Shown one piece after another: positions 8,412 through 16,390 of a DNA stretch of 64,000 nt. Source of the stretch: Mayfieldus sp038040285 (GTDB lineage: Bacteria; Actinomycetota; Thermoleophilia; Solirubrobacterales; 70-9). The stretch covers positions 22,267 to 86,266 of the forward strand of contig JBBPIN010000007.1 in NCBI GenBank assembly GCA_038040285.1, read 5' to 3'. Each line of letters starts with the position of its first letter. Positions within the stretch are counted from its first letter, which is position 1. The position numbers and the translations under genes were made by a program. The notes beneath the pieces were generated by a model. That model saw only the letters and a list, made by a program, of their open reading frames with translations, was not told the origin of the DNA and did not search any database.

Positions 8412-9755
8412 TCAGCCCGCGGCCGGGGACTGCGATCGGGCGACGGCCTCTGGGCGGCGTTCGGCCCAGGGCTGCGCTTCCTCGAGCTGCGCCGCCACAC
8501 GGATCAGGAGGTCCTCGCGCCCGTAGGCGGCCACGAGCTGGGTTCCGATCGGCAGCCCCTCGTCGCTCCAGTGCAGGGGCAGCGAGATTCCAGGCTGGCC
8601 GGTCGTGTTCCAGAAGGCGACGAACCCGGCCGTGGGCACGCAGCGGAACAGCGGCGCGGCCGGATTGTCAGGATCGGGCACGAAAGAGCCCAGCGGCGTC
8701 GGCGGCTCACCCATCGTCGGCGTCAGCAGCAGGTCGAAGCCCTCCTCCCACCAGGCGGCGGCGTTGCGGGCGGCGCGCTGCTGGTACTCGAGCGCGCTGA
8801 GGTACTGGGGGCCGCTGAACGAGCGGCCCATCTCGGCGAGCGCCCAGGTCGAGGCCTCCACCCCATCCTCGGTGACCTCCTTGCCCGTCTTGCGGGACCA
8901 GTAGTCGAGATTCCAGGCAACGCCCGCGGTCCAGCGCTGGATGAAGCGCTCGGTGTAGTCGCCTTCGTCGAGCGCCGCGGGATGGGATCGCTCGACCGAA
9001 TGGCCGAGCGACTCCAGCAGCCTCCCCGTCGCCTCCGCCGCGGCAACGCAATCCGGGTGCACCTCGAACTGGCCGGCCGGGGCGGTCGTCATCAATCCCA
9101 CCCGAAGCTTGCCGGGATCGGCGCCGACCTCCTCCAGGTAGGGCCGCGCCGGCGTCGGAGCCACGTACGGGTCGCCGGGCACCTCGCCGTCGATCAGCTC
9201 GAGGATCCTGGCGCTGTCACGAACCGAGCGCGCCACCACGTGCTCGCTGATCAGCCCGGTCATGACGTCGCCGAACTCGGGCGCCTGGCTGACCCGGCCC
9301 CGCGACGGCTTCAAGCCGACCAGCCCGCAGGCGGAGGCCGGCATGCGGATCGAGCCACCACCGTCATTGGCATGGGCCACCGGGACCATCCCGGCGGCGA
9401 CCGCAGCCGCCGAGCCGCCGCTCGACCCAGCCGGCGATCGGTCCGTGTCCCAAGGGTTGTGGGTCGGCCCGTGGGCCTCGGGCTCGGTCGTGGCGAGGAT
9501 GCCCAGCTCCGGCGTGTTGGTGTGGCCGAGGACGACGAAACCCGCGGCGCGGAAACGGCGCACCAGCTCGGTGTCCGAGTCCTCGGTCCAGCCGAGGTCG
9601 CGCAGGTGCTTCATGCCCTCGTGGAAGGGATCGCCGGCCGAGTGCGCCATCAGGTCCTTGAGCAAAAAGGGGACGCCGCGGAAGGGACCGTCGGGAAGCT
9701 CAGACTTCGCGGACTCCAGGCCCTTCTCGAACAGCGGGTGGATAACCGCGTTCAA
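8412..9755 (-). CDS. Amidase-signature hydrolase, 5' end frameshifted
   Basis: A 447-aa open frame of the amidase signature family (GatA-like fold). The Ser-cisSer-Lys elements are visible: LLKDL, the Gly/Ser-rich SPAGSSGGSAAAVAAG, and DGGGSIRMPASACGLVGLKP. The substrate is unknown. The frame opens at a TTG inside the conserved segment IARIEASNPELNAV, so its true N-terminus lies further upstream. A GTG at 9870, 6 nt after a -10-like TAGGAT (9877-9882), begins MTDLARMDG in a different frame. The rest of the expected N-terminus (TAQADLVRSGEASPAELVEA) continues in the frame of the long ORF. One extra or two missing bases near 9845-9852 would join them. Either a recent mutation or a sequencing error. 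Confidence 0.8.
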   Translation of the reverse strand: MNAVIHPLFEKGLESAKSELPDGPFRGVPFLLKDLMAHSAGDPFHEGMKHLRDLGWTEDSDTELVRRFRAAGFVVLGHTNTPELGILATTEPEAHGPTHNPWDTDRSPAGSSGGSAAAVAAGMVPVAHANDGGGSIRMPASACGLVGLKPSRGRVSQAPEFGDVMTGLISEHVVARSVRDSARILELIDGEVPGDPYVAPTPARPYLEEVGADPGKLRVGLMTTAPAGQFEVHPDCVAAAEATGRLLESLGHSVERSHPAALDEGDYTERFIQRWTAGVAWNLDYWSRKTGKEVTEDGVEASTWALAEMGRSFSGPQYLSALEYQQRAARNAAAWWEEGFDLLLTPTMGEPPTPLGSFVPDPDNPAAPLFRCVPTAGFVAFWNTTGQPGISLPLHWSDEGLPIGTQLVAAYGREDLLIRVAAQLEEAQPWAERRPEAVARSQSPAAG

Positions 9756-9921
9756 CTCCGGGTTGCTCGCCTCGATGCGAGCGATCGCCGCCTCGACCAG
9801 CTCGGCGGGGCTCGCCTCGCCCGACCGGACCAGATCTGCCTGGGCCGTCCATGCGGGCCAAATCGGTCACCGGGCGATCCTATTAGTCGGCTAGCCAGTC
9901 AAGTGGTGGTTGCCGCGGCGT

Positions 9922-10593
9922 TCAAAGGAGGCTCTGGAGCCCGACCGTGAAGCGCTCCGGCAACTCCCCGACGCGGCGGACCGCGAGCAGTACCCCCGGC
10001 ATGAACGAGTAGCGGTCGGTGGAGTCGTGGCGGATCGTGAGCGTCTGGCCCTCGCCGCCGAAGATGACCTCCTGGTGGGCCACCAATCCGGGCAGGCGAA
10101 CCGAATGGATCGGCTCATGCACGTTGCCGCCTGCCTCGCGGATCAGCACGGCGGTGCGCATTGCGGTGCCCGAGGGGGCGTCGAGCTTGCGGTCGTGGTG
10201 AAGCTCGACGATCTCGCACTCGGGCATGTGAGGGGCAACCTGCTGGGCCAGCTGCATCATCAGCGCCGCCCCGATCGCGAAGTTGGGAGCGACGAAGCAG
10301 TTGGCGTCGCCGGCGGCTCCGTCCACCACCTCGCGAAGCGCAGTCACGTCGAACCCGGTCGTTCCGACCACGGCGTGGACGCCCGCCTCCAGGCAGGCGC
10401 GGACGTTGTCGGAGGCTGCGTCGGGGGTGGTGAAATCGACCACGACGTCGGCGCCACCGAGGACGGCGGACAGGTCGTCCCCCAGCGCCGGGTCCGCGCG
10501 TCCGGTCAGCTCCAAGTCGTCGGCGCTCTCGACCGCCTCGCAGACGGTCTTCCCCATCCGCCCCGCGGCGCCCGAAACGGCGACTCGAGTCAC
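9922..10593 (-). CDS. dapB: 4-hydroxy-tetrahydrodipicolinate reductase
   Basis: A 223-aa NAD(P)H-dependent reductase of the DAP/lysine pathway. There is an N-terminal Rossmann motif (VAVSGAAGRMGK), VVDFTTPDA, GTTG, and the catalytic signature ELHHDRKLDAPSGTA with the His pair and Lys. The chosen GTG (10593) overlaps the M16 protease stop as GTGA and starts exactly at the first beta strand. The longer open frame upstream of it is only an antiphase extension through the protease gene. It is somewhat shorter than E. coli DapB, as in other actinobacteria. Confidence 0.94.
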   Translation of the reverse strand: MTRVAVSGAAGRMGKTVCEAVESADDLELTGRADPALGDDLSAVLGGADVVVDFTTPDAASDNVRACLEAGVHAVVGTTGFDVTALREVVDGAAGDANCFVAPNFAIGAALMMQLAQQVAPHMPECEIVELHHDRKLDAPSGTAMRTAVLIREAGGNVHEPIHSVRLPGLVAHQEVIFGGEGQTLTIRHDSTDRYSFMPGVLLAVRRVGELPERFTVGLQSLL

Positions 10594-11873
10594 TTGCTCG
10601 CCGCAGCCAAGGGCTCGGCCACATCTGCGACCGCACGGCGGAAAAGCTCCTCGTCGCGCCCGATGCAGGCTGCGGAGAGGTGCTGCGTGTCGTAGAGGTC
10701 CTCGCACAGCGCCGTGACGTCGTCGACCGTGACCGCGTCCACCTTCGCCAAGATCTCGTCGAGCGAGTAGAGCGGCAGCCCGAAGAGGACGGCGTGGCCG
10801 AGCCTCGACATCCGCGACGCGGTCGACTCCGAGGAGAGAACGGTGCGGCCCTTGACGTGCTCCTTGCCGCGCGCAAGCTCCTCGTCGGACACGGGCTCGG
10901 TTCGCAGCCGCTCCAGCTCCGCCGCGATCACCGCACAGGCCTCTTCGACGTTCTCCTCGCGCGTGCCGACGTAGGTTGCGACAAGCCCAAGGTCCGTGTA
11001 CTTGTCGTTGTAGGAGCCGACCGAATATGCAAGGCCACGCTTCTCGCGAACCTCGATGAACAGCCGCGAGGAGGCGGCGCCGCCGAAGATCGAGTCGAAC
11101 ACCTCGAGCGCATAGCGACGCTCGTCGTCGCGGGTGAGCCCAGGCCCACCGAAGCAGATGTGGTACTGCTCGGTGTCCTTCTGGTGGAAGCGCAGGCGCG
11201 ACTCGGTGGTCGCCCCGCTGCCGTTCAACTCACCTGCGCCTTGTGTCGGCGCGACGACGAATCGCCGCGCCAGCTCGCAGATCTGCTCGTGGTCGAGATG
11301 CCCAGCGGCAGCGACGACCAGGTTCGGCGCCACGTAGTGGCCATCGTGGTAGGCGGCGATCTCGGGCACCGGGACCGACGCGATCACCTCGGCGCGGCCG
11401 AGAATCCGGCGTCCGAGTGGGTGCTTGCCGAACACCGCCTCGGCAAGGAAATCATGCACGCGGTCCATCGGCTCGTCCTCGTACATCGCGATCTCCTCCA
11501 GCACGACCTCGCGCTCGGAGTCGACCTCGGCGTAGGTCGGGTCGAGCAGCATCTCGCTGAGCAGCTTGAAGGCCTCCTCGGTGTGCTCGTCGAGGAAACG
11601 GCCATGCAGATGGGTGGTCTCCTTGCCGGTCGCCGCGTTCACCGACGCTCCCAGGCCGTCGAAGATCTCCGAGATCTCGATCGCCGAGTGCGTCTCGGTG
11701 CCCTTGAACAGCATGTGCTCGAGGAAGTGCGAGACACCCTCCTGTGCGGGGGTCTCATTGCGCGAACCGGTCCTCACCCAGAGGCCCAGCGCGACCGAGC
11801 GCACCGAGGGCACCGCCTCGGTGACGACCCGAACGCCGGAGTCGAGCTCGGTTAGCTGGCTGCTATCGCTCAC
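10590..11873 (-). CDS. M16-family zinc metallopeptidase
   Basis: A 427-aa pitrilysin/processing-peptidase-like protease. The inverted zinc motif HFLEH (His49, Glu52, His53) and the distal EREVVLEEIAMYEDEP acidic motif are present, followed by a second M16 half (GGPGLTRDDERRYALEVFDSIFGG). The GTG at 11873 overlaps the pnp stop by 11 nt and is preferred over the ATG 27 nt upstream, which lies inside the pnp tail. A pnp-M16 pair upstream of dapB is a recurrent actinobacterial arrangement. The substrate is unknown. Confidence 0.9.
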   Translation of the reverse strand: MSDSSQLTELDSGVRVVTEAVPSVRSVALGLWVRTGSRNETPAQEGVSHFLEHMLFKGTETHSAIEISEIFDGLGASVNAATGKETTHLHGRFLDEHTEEAFKLLSEMLLDPTYAEVDSEREVVLEEIAMYEDEPMDRVHDFLAEAVFGKHPLGRRILGRAEVIASVPVPEIAAYHDGHYVAPNLVVAAAGHLDHEQICELARRFVVAPTQGAGELNGSGATTESRLRFHQKDTEQYHICFGGPGLTRDDERRYALEVFDSIFGGAASSRLFIEVREKRGLAYSVGSYNDKYTDLGLVATYVGTREENVEEACAVIAAELERLRTEPVSDEELARGKEHVKGRTVLSSESTASRMSRLGHAVLFGLPLYSLDEILAKVDAVTVDDVTALCEDLYDTQHLSAACIGRDEELFRRAVADVAEPLAAASK

Positions 11874-14115
11874 GCCTGCTGCGATCGGGCCGACGTCCAC
11901 CGCCGCGATCGCCGTCGCGTCGCGGGCGCCGGTCGCCGCCGTCTCGGCGGCCCCCGCCGTCGCTGCCGGTACCGACCGAGGTCAGCTCCTCGGCGCTCTT
12001 GCCTTCGACCGCAGGGTCGTCGGAGAGCCGCAGGCCGATGCGCCCGCGCTCGCGGTCGACCTCGACCACCGTCACGTCGAGCTCCTGGCCGGGCTTCAGC
12101 ACACTCTCCACGGTCTCGACCCGCTCTCCGGGCTTGACGTTGGAGATGTGCAGCAGCCCGTCGGTGCCCTTCGTCAACTCGATGAAGGCGCCGAAGGTGG
12201 TCGTCTTGACCACCTTGGCGGCGTCGTAGCGGTCGCCGACCTCGGCCTCCTTGGTCATCGACTCGATGCGGGCGATGCAGGCCTCGACCAGCTCGCCGCT
12301 GGTCGCATAGACCTTCACCGTACCGTCGTCGTCGACGTCGATCTCGGCCTCGAACTCCTCGCAGAGGGCGCGGATCGTCTCCCCGCCCTTGCCGATTACG
12401 GCCCCGATCTTCTCGGGGTCGATCTGGATCGCCTCGATCCTGGGCGCGTAGGGTGAGAGCTGATCGCGCGGGCCGTCGATCGCCTCGGCCATCTTGTCGA
12501 GGATGAACAGGCGTCCCTTGTTCGCCTGCTCGAGCGCGTCGCGCAGGATCTCGAAGGTGACGCCGCTGATCTTGATGTCCATCTGAAGGGCCGTGATCCC
12601 CTCCGACGTCCCGGCGACCTTGAAGTCCATGTCGCCGAGGTGGTCCTCGACGCCCGCGATGTCGGTGAGGACGACGTAGTCGTCGCCCTCCTTGATCAGG
12701 CCCATGGCGACCCCGGCGACCGGGTCCGAGACGGGAACGCCCGCCGCCTGAAGCGCCATCGATGAGGCGCATACAGAGCCCATCGAGGAGGAGCCGTTCG
12801 ACTCCAGGGTCTCGGAGACCACCCGCAACACATAGGGGAAGCTCTCCTCGTCGGGAATCGTCGGCGCCAGAGCGCGCTCGGCGAGCGCACCGTGGCCGAT
12901 GTCGCGGCGCTTCGGACCGCGCATGAAGCCAGCCTCGCCGACCGAGAAGGGCGGGAAGTTGTAGTGATGCCAGAAGCGCTTCGAGGTCGCGATCCCGAGC
13001 GTGTCGAGCCGCATGTCCATCCGGCTCGTGCCCAGCGCGACGTTGGAGAGGATCTGGGTCTCACCGCGGGTGAACAGCGCCGAGCCGTGTACACGTGGCG
13101 CAACGTCCACCTCACACTCGATCGGGCGGATCTCGTCCTGGGCCCGCCCGTCGGGTCGCTTCTTGTCGACCGCGATTCGGCGCCGAATGATGTCCTTCTC
13201 GAGCGTTGCGAAGGCAGCCTCGACGGACTGACGGCGCTCGGGGTCGGGCTCCTCTGCATCCTCGGCGCCTGCGTACTTCTCGAGCACCTCCTCCTCGACC
13301 GCCTTGGCCGCCTCCTGGCGGGCCAGCTTGTCGGGGACCGAGGTGGCCTCGTCGATCTTCGCCCCGTGCGAGGAGCGGATCTCCTCCAGCAGGCCCTCGT
13401 CGACCTCTGGCTCGGCGACCTCGAGCTTCTCCTTACCGGCCTTGCCGCGCAGCTCTTCGATCGTTGCGACGATCTTCTTGATCTCGGCGTGGGCGATGTC
13501 GAGGGCGTCGAGGATCTCGGCCTCGCTGACGCCACTGGCGCCTGCCTCGACCATCAGGATCGCCTCGTCGGTGCCGGCGACGATCAGGTCCAGCTCCAGC
13601 TCGTCGAGGCTCTCTTCCTCGGGGTTGACGACGAAGTCGCCGTCGAGCTTGCCAATACGAACCGCGCCGACGTGTTTGCCGACCGGAATCTCGGAGAGCG
13701 CCAGTGCCGCCGAGGCGCCGTTCATCGCCAGGATGTCGTAGGGGTGGACGTGGTCCACCGACATCGGCTGGGCGACAAGTTGGGTCTCGAAGTGCCAGCC
13801 CTTCGGGAACAGGGGACGGATCGGACGGTCGATCATCCGCGCCGTCAGGGTCGCCTTCTCTCCCGAACGCCCCTCGCGGCGGAAGAACGAGCCGGGGATC
13901 TTGCCCGCGGCGTACATCCGCTCCTCGACGTCGACGGTCAGGGGCAGGAAATCGACCTCTCGCAGATTGCCCATCGTCGCGGTGCACAGCACCATCGTTT
14001 CCCCGGCCTGCACGACCACAGATCCACTCGCCTGCTTGGCGAGCTTGCCGGTCTCGAATGAAATCTCGCTCTCGCCGACCTCGGCCGAGACGCGGCTAAC
14101 GTCAAACATACTCAT
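11863..14115 (-). CDS. pnp: Polyribonucleotide nucleotidyltransferase (PNPase)
   Basis: A 750-aa 3'-5' phosphorolytic exoribonuclease. Order: RNase PH domain 1, a helical linker, RNase PH domain 2 (with the GSSSMGSVCASSMAL active-site region), a KH domain (GAVIGKGGETIRAL) and an S1 domain (TTFGAFIELTKGTDGLLHISN). It ends in an Arg/Gly/Asp-rich disordered tail, which is common in actinobacteria and likely binds RNA. The ATG at 14115 has a GGAGG Shine-Dalgarno 11 nt away. Two hairpins directly precede the Shine-Dalgarno and may mediate autocontrol. Confidence 0.97.
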   Translation of the reverse strand: MSMFDVSRVSAEVGESEISFETGKLAKQASGSVVVQAGETMVLCTATMGNLREVDFLPLTVDVEERMYAAGKIPGSFFRREGRSGEKATLTARMIDRPIRPLFPKGWHFETQLVAQPMSVDHVHPYDILAMNGASAALALSEIPVGKHVGAVRIGKLDGDFVVNPEEESLDELELDLIVAGTDEAILMVEAGASGVSEAEILDALDIAHAEIKKIVATIEELRGKAGKEKLEVAEPEVDEGLLEEIRSSHGAKIDEATSVPDKLARQEAAKAVEEEVLEKYAGAEDAEEPDPERRQSVEAAFATLEKDIIRRRIAVDKKRPDGRAQDEIRPIECEVDVAPRVHGSALFTRGETQILSNVALGTSRMDMRLDTLGIATSKRFWHHYNFPPFSVGEAGFMRGPKRRDIGHGALAERALAPTIPDEESFPYVLRVVSETLESNGSSSMGSVCASSMALQAAGVPVSDPVAGVAMGLIKEGDDYVVLTDIAGVEDHLGDMDFKVAGTSEGITALQMDIKISGVTFEILRDALEQANKGRLFILDKMAEAIDGPRDQLSPYAPRIEAIQIDPEKIGAVIGKGGETIRALCEEFEAEIDVDDDGTVKVYATSGELVEACIARIESMTKEAEVGDRYDAAKVVKTTTFGAFIELTKGTDGLLHISNVKPGERVETVESVLKPGQELDVTVVEVDRERGRIGLRLSDDPAVEGKSAEELTSVGTGSDGGGRRDGGDRRPRRDGDRGGGRRPDRSRRER

Positions 14116-14175
14116 CTAGGTTTTTACCTCCGGCCGCCCGGTTGGCGGCCCTTTCGCTTTAAGAACTCTCGTTCT
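14116..14175 (-). promoter_or_regulatory. Structured pnp leader
   Basis: Reading towards pnp there is a small hairpin (stem 14162-14166 with 14171-14175, loop GAGA) and then a 7-bp GC stem (14132-14138 with 14144-14150), ending directly at the GGAGG Shine-Dalgarno. Pnp leaders in other bacteria are structured and autoregulated, and an Actino-pnp leader family exists. Whether this is a homologue needs a covariance search. Confidence 0.5.
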
Positions 14176-14199
14176 CTGTCGGAGGCGATCTTACAGAGG

Positions 14200-14227
14200 A
14201 GTCGCTAGTTGCTAGTTGCTAGTCGCT
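14200..14227. repeat. Four-unit heptamer cassette (AGTTGCT type), copy 1
   Basis: Four consecutive 7-nt units: AGTCGCT, AGTTGCT, AGTTGCT, AGTCGCT. The array straddles the stop codon (14219-14221) of the DsbA-like gene and so encodes its last residues. The same unit pattern recurs at 57931-57958. Confidence 0.85.
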
Positions 14228-14710
14228 GGTGGCGACGGACTCCAGGTCGCCTAGGGCAACCATCTCGCCTCCGCGAAACAGGGCCGGGGTACCGGTGACC
14301 CCGGCCCGGATCCCGGACTCGAAGTCCCGGCGGACCCTGGCCTCGACCTCGGCGGAGCGGCGCTCGGCCTCGAAGCGCTCGAGGTCGAGGCCGAATCGGT
14401 CAGCCCGCTCCCAAAGGTGGGGGTCGTCGACCCTGCCGCGCTCGCCAAACAATGAGTCGACCATCTCGAAGAACTTCCCTTGGCTCCCCGCCGCCTCGGC
14501 GGCGCCGTGCAGGGCCGGCGAGCGAGGGTGTTCGCTGGCCATCGGCAAGTGGCGAAAGACGAGCCGCGCAGGCAGAACGCTGATCGGCTCCCAGGCGGCC
14601 GCACAGTGCGGGCAGCCGAGGTCGGCGTAGACGATCAGCTCCTCCCCGTCGCCACGCATGTGGTCCTCCGCGCCGACCGGCGGGACTGCGGCGCTGGTTA
14701 GCTCGCTCAT
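14219..14710 (-). CDS. DsbA/thioredoxin-fold oxidoreductase
   Basis: A 163-aa protein with a thioredoxin-like fold and the active-site dithiol CPHC (Cys33, Cys36) in YADLGCPHCAAAW, plus the cis-Pro region GVTGTPALF. It resembles DsbA/FrnE-like proteins that oxidise or isomerise disulfides. No signal peptide is visible, so it is probably cytoplasmic and may reduce a partner such as the peroxiredoxin gene 37 nt upstream. The C-terminal residues ATSD are encoded by a heptamer repeat, so the original end of the gene may have been altered. Confidence 0.85.
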   Translation of the reverse strand: MSELTSAAVPPVGAEDHMRGDGEELIVYADLGCPHCAAAWEPISVLPARLVFRHLPMASEHPRSPALHGAAEAAGSQGKFFEMVDSLFGERGRVDDPHLWERADRFGLDLERFEAERRSAEVEARVRRDFESGIRAGVTGTPALFRGGEMVALGDLESVATSD

Positions 14711-14747
14711 CCAGTTGGGCAGCTGGCGCCCGCAGGGAGGGACCCGC

Positions 14748-15209
14748 CTAGGACGCGACCGCTTCGAGCGCGTCGAAGATCAGGTTGGCGCCGGGAATCT
14801 CGAGCACGGTGGGGGACTCGTGCACCCAGCGCACCACGCCCTCCTCGTCGACCAGCACCAGCGAGCGGTTGGCGGTTCCGAAGTCCTCGATGTAGGCGCC
14901 GTACTTGCGGCTCACCTCGCCCTTGGGGTGAAAATCGGCGAGCAGCGGGATGTCGAGCCCGAGCTGCTTGCGAAACGCGTTGTGGGCCCAGCTCGAATCG
15001 ACGCTGATCCCAAGCAGTTGCATCCCAGCCTCCTCGATCCGGCCCAGAACCTCCTGGTAGATCGAGAGCTGATCGCTGCACACGGAGCTGAAGTCGGCCG
15101 GGTAGAAGACCAGCATTACCTTGCGGCCGCGAAAGTCAGAAAGCGAAACCGGTTCGCCCTTGTGGTTGGGAAGGGTGAACTCCGGCGCCGGTTCGCCAGC
15201 TTCAATCAA
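14748..15209 (-). CDS. Peroxiredoxin, AhpE/Bcp-like (1-Cys)
   Basis: A 153-aa AhpC/TSA-family peroxidase. The peroxidatic Cys44 sits in FYPADFSSVCSDQL (the PxxxSxxC form of the active-site loop), and no other cysteine is present, so it is a 1-Cys type needing an external thiol. The adjacent DsbA-like protein is a possible reductant (inference). The start is a TTG overlapping the rpsO stop as TTGA, giving coupling to ribosomal protein S15. Confidence 0.9.
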   Translation of the reverse strand: MIEAGEPAPEFTLPNHKGEPVSLSDFRGRKVMLVFYPADFSSVCSDQLSIYQEVLGRIEEAGMQLLGISVDSSWAHNAFRKQLGLDIPLLADFHPKGEVSRKYGAYIEDFGTANRSLVLVDEEGVVRWVHESPTVLEIPGANLIFDALEAVAS

Positions 15210-15475
15210 TGGCGAATACCAAGCTCGCCGACCAGCGTCCGGTAGCGCTCCAGGTCGCTGCGCTCCAGATAGCGCAGCAACCGGCGCCGCTTTCCGACCA
15301 GCATCAGCAGCCCGCGGCGCGAGTGGTGGTCCTTGACGTGGCCGCGGAGGTGCTCGGTCAGCTCGTTGATGCGCTCGGTGAGAAGCGCGACCTGGACCTC
15401 GGCGGAGCCGGTGTCGTCGGGCGAGCGCCCGTACTTGCTGATCAGCTCCGCCTTTTGTTCCTTGGGCAAAGTCAT
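15206..15475 (-). CDS. rpsO: 30S ribosomal protein S15
   Basis: An 89-aa S15 of normal length, with the conserved segments DTGSAEVQVALLTERINELTEHL and HHSRRGLLMLVGKRRRLLRYL that contact 16S rRNA helix 22. The ATG at 15475 is preceded by only three bases after a T tract of a hairpin that overlaps the ribF stop, so there is no normal Shine-Dalgarno spacing. This suggests attenuation or S15 autocontrol. Confidence 0.97.
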   Translation of the reverse strand: MTLPKEQKAELISKYGRSPDDTGSAEVQVALLTERINELTEHLRGHVKDHHSRRGLLMLVGKRRRLLRYLERSDLERYRTLVGELGIRH

Positions 15476-15478
15476 GGC

Positions 15479-15504
15479 AAAAAGATAGAGGCCCAGTGGG
15501 CCTC
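15479..15504 (-). terminator. Hairpin plus T tract between ribF and rpsO
   Basis: An 8-bp perfect stem (15488-15495 with 15497-15504, arms GAGGCCCA/TGGGCCTC) overlapping the ribF stop codon, followed by TATCTTTTT and, three bases later, the rpsO ATG. It looks like an intrinsic terminator placed as an attenuator in the rpsO leader. Confidence 0.65.
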
Positions 15505-16390
15505 AGGACGTTTGGAAGCTAGCACAGACCTCTCGTGCCTCATCGACGTCGCGATGCATCTGGGCGACCAGCTCCTCGGCGCTCGGGAAGCGCCGTTCCC
15601 CGCGCAGCCGCGAGACGAACGCGATCCGCAGGTTCAGCCCGTAGAGGTCCTCCTCGTGGTCGATCAGGTACGCCTCGATCAACACTCCGCGCCCGCTCTC
15701 GAAGGTTGGCCGCACGCCGATGTTCACGGCGGCCGGATGGCCGTTCGCGAACGCCGCGTAGACGCCGTGCCCGGGCGCGACGAGGCTGTCGTCGGGCACC
15801 AGATTAGCGGTCGGGAAGCCCAGCTCGCGCCCCCGCTTGTCGCCTTCGACCACCTTCCCGTCGAGCATGAACGGGGCGCCGAGGCAGCGGCGCGCCTCCT
15901 CCACCTCCCCGGCCGCGACCAGCGCCCGGATCCGAGTCGAGGAGACGGTCTCGCCATCGACCTCGACCAGCGGCACGACCCGGGTCTCGAACTCGTCGCG
16001 CGCCTGGAGCATCGCCGGATCGCCCTTCGCCTTGGCCCCAAAGCGGAAGTTCTCGCCCACCGAGACGCGCTCGGCGCCCAGCTTCTCGAGCAGCACCTGC
16101 TCGATGAAGCCCTCGGCAGGGATCTCGGAGAATTGCTCGTCGAAGGGGATCACGACCAGCTCGCTGACCCCCAAGCCATCGATCACGTCGCGTTTCACCT
16201 CGAAGGGCATGATCAGCTTTGGGGCCGCGGGCGGATGCAGTATCTCGAGCGGGTGGGGCTCGAAGGTGAGCACCGTGTCGGCGTCGTCGATCACCTCCTG
16301 GTGGCCAAGATGCACCCCGTCGAAGGTCCCAATCGCAACGTGCCTGGCCCGGGGCTCGGCGTCAGGAAGCTTGGTCACTGTGATGCTCAT
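15503..16390 (-). CDS. ribF: Bifunctional riboflavin kinase / FAD synthetase
   Basis: A 295-aa protein making FMN and FAD. The N-terminal nucleotidyltransferase domain has GTFDGVHLGHQ and the SSTRIR motif; the C-terminal flavokinase domain has GRELGFPTANL and the NIGVRPTF region. The ATG overlaps the truB stop in ATGA. The truB-ribF-rpsO-pnp order is widely conserved in Gram-positives and actinobacteria. Confidence 0.96.
   Translation of the reverse strand: MSITVTKLPDAEPRARHVAIGTFDGVHLGHQEVIDDADTVLTFEPHPLEILHPPAAPKLIMPFEVKRDVIDGLGVSELVVIPFDEQFSEIPAEGFIEQVLLEKLGAERVSVGENFRFGAKAKGDPAMLQARDEFETRVVPLVEVDGETVSSTRIRALVAAGEVEEARRCLGAPFMLDGKVVEGDKRGRELGFPTANLVPDDSLVAPGHGVYAAFANGHPAAVNIGVRPTFESGRGVLIEAYLIDHEEDLYGLNLRIAFVSRLRGERRFPSAEELVAQMHRDVDEAREVCASFQTS

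Noticed and set aside
9922..10707. A longer dapB beginning MRGPLRHAAPL
   Set aside because: The extra residues are antiphase to the M16 protease gene; the GTG at 10593 fits the GTGA coupling and the conserved Rossmann start.
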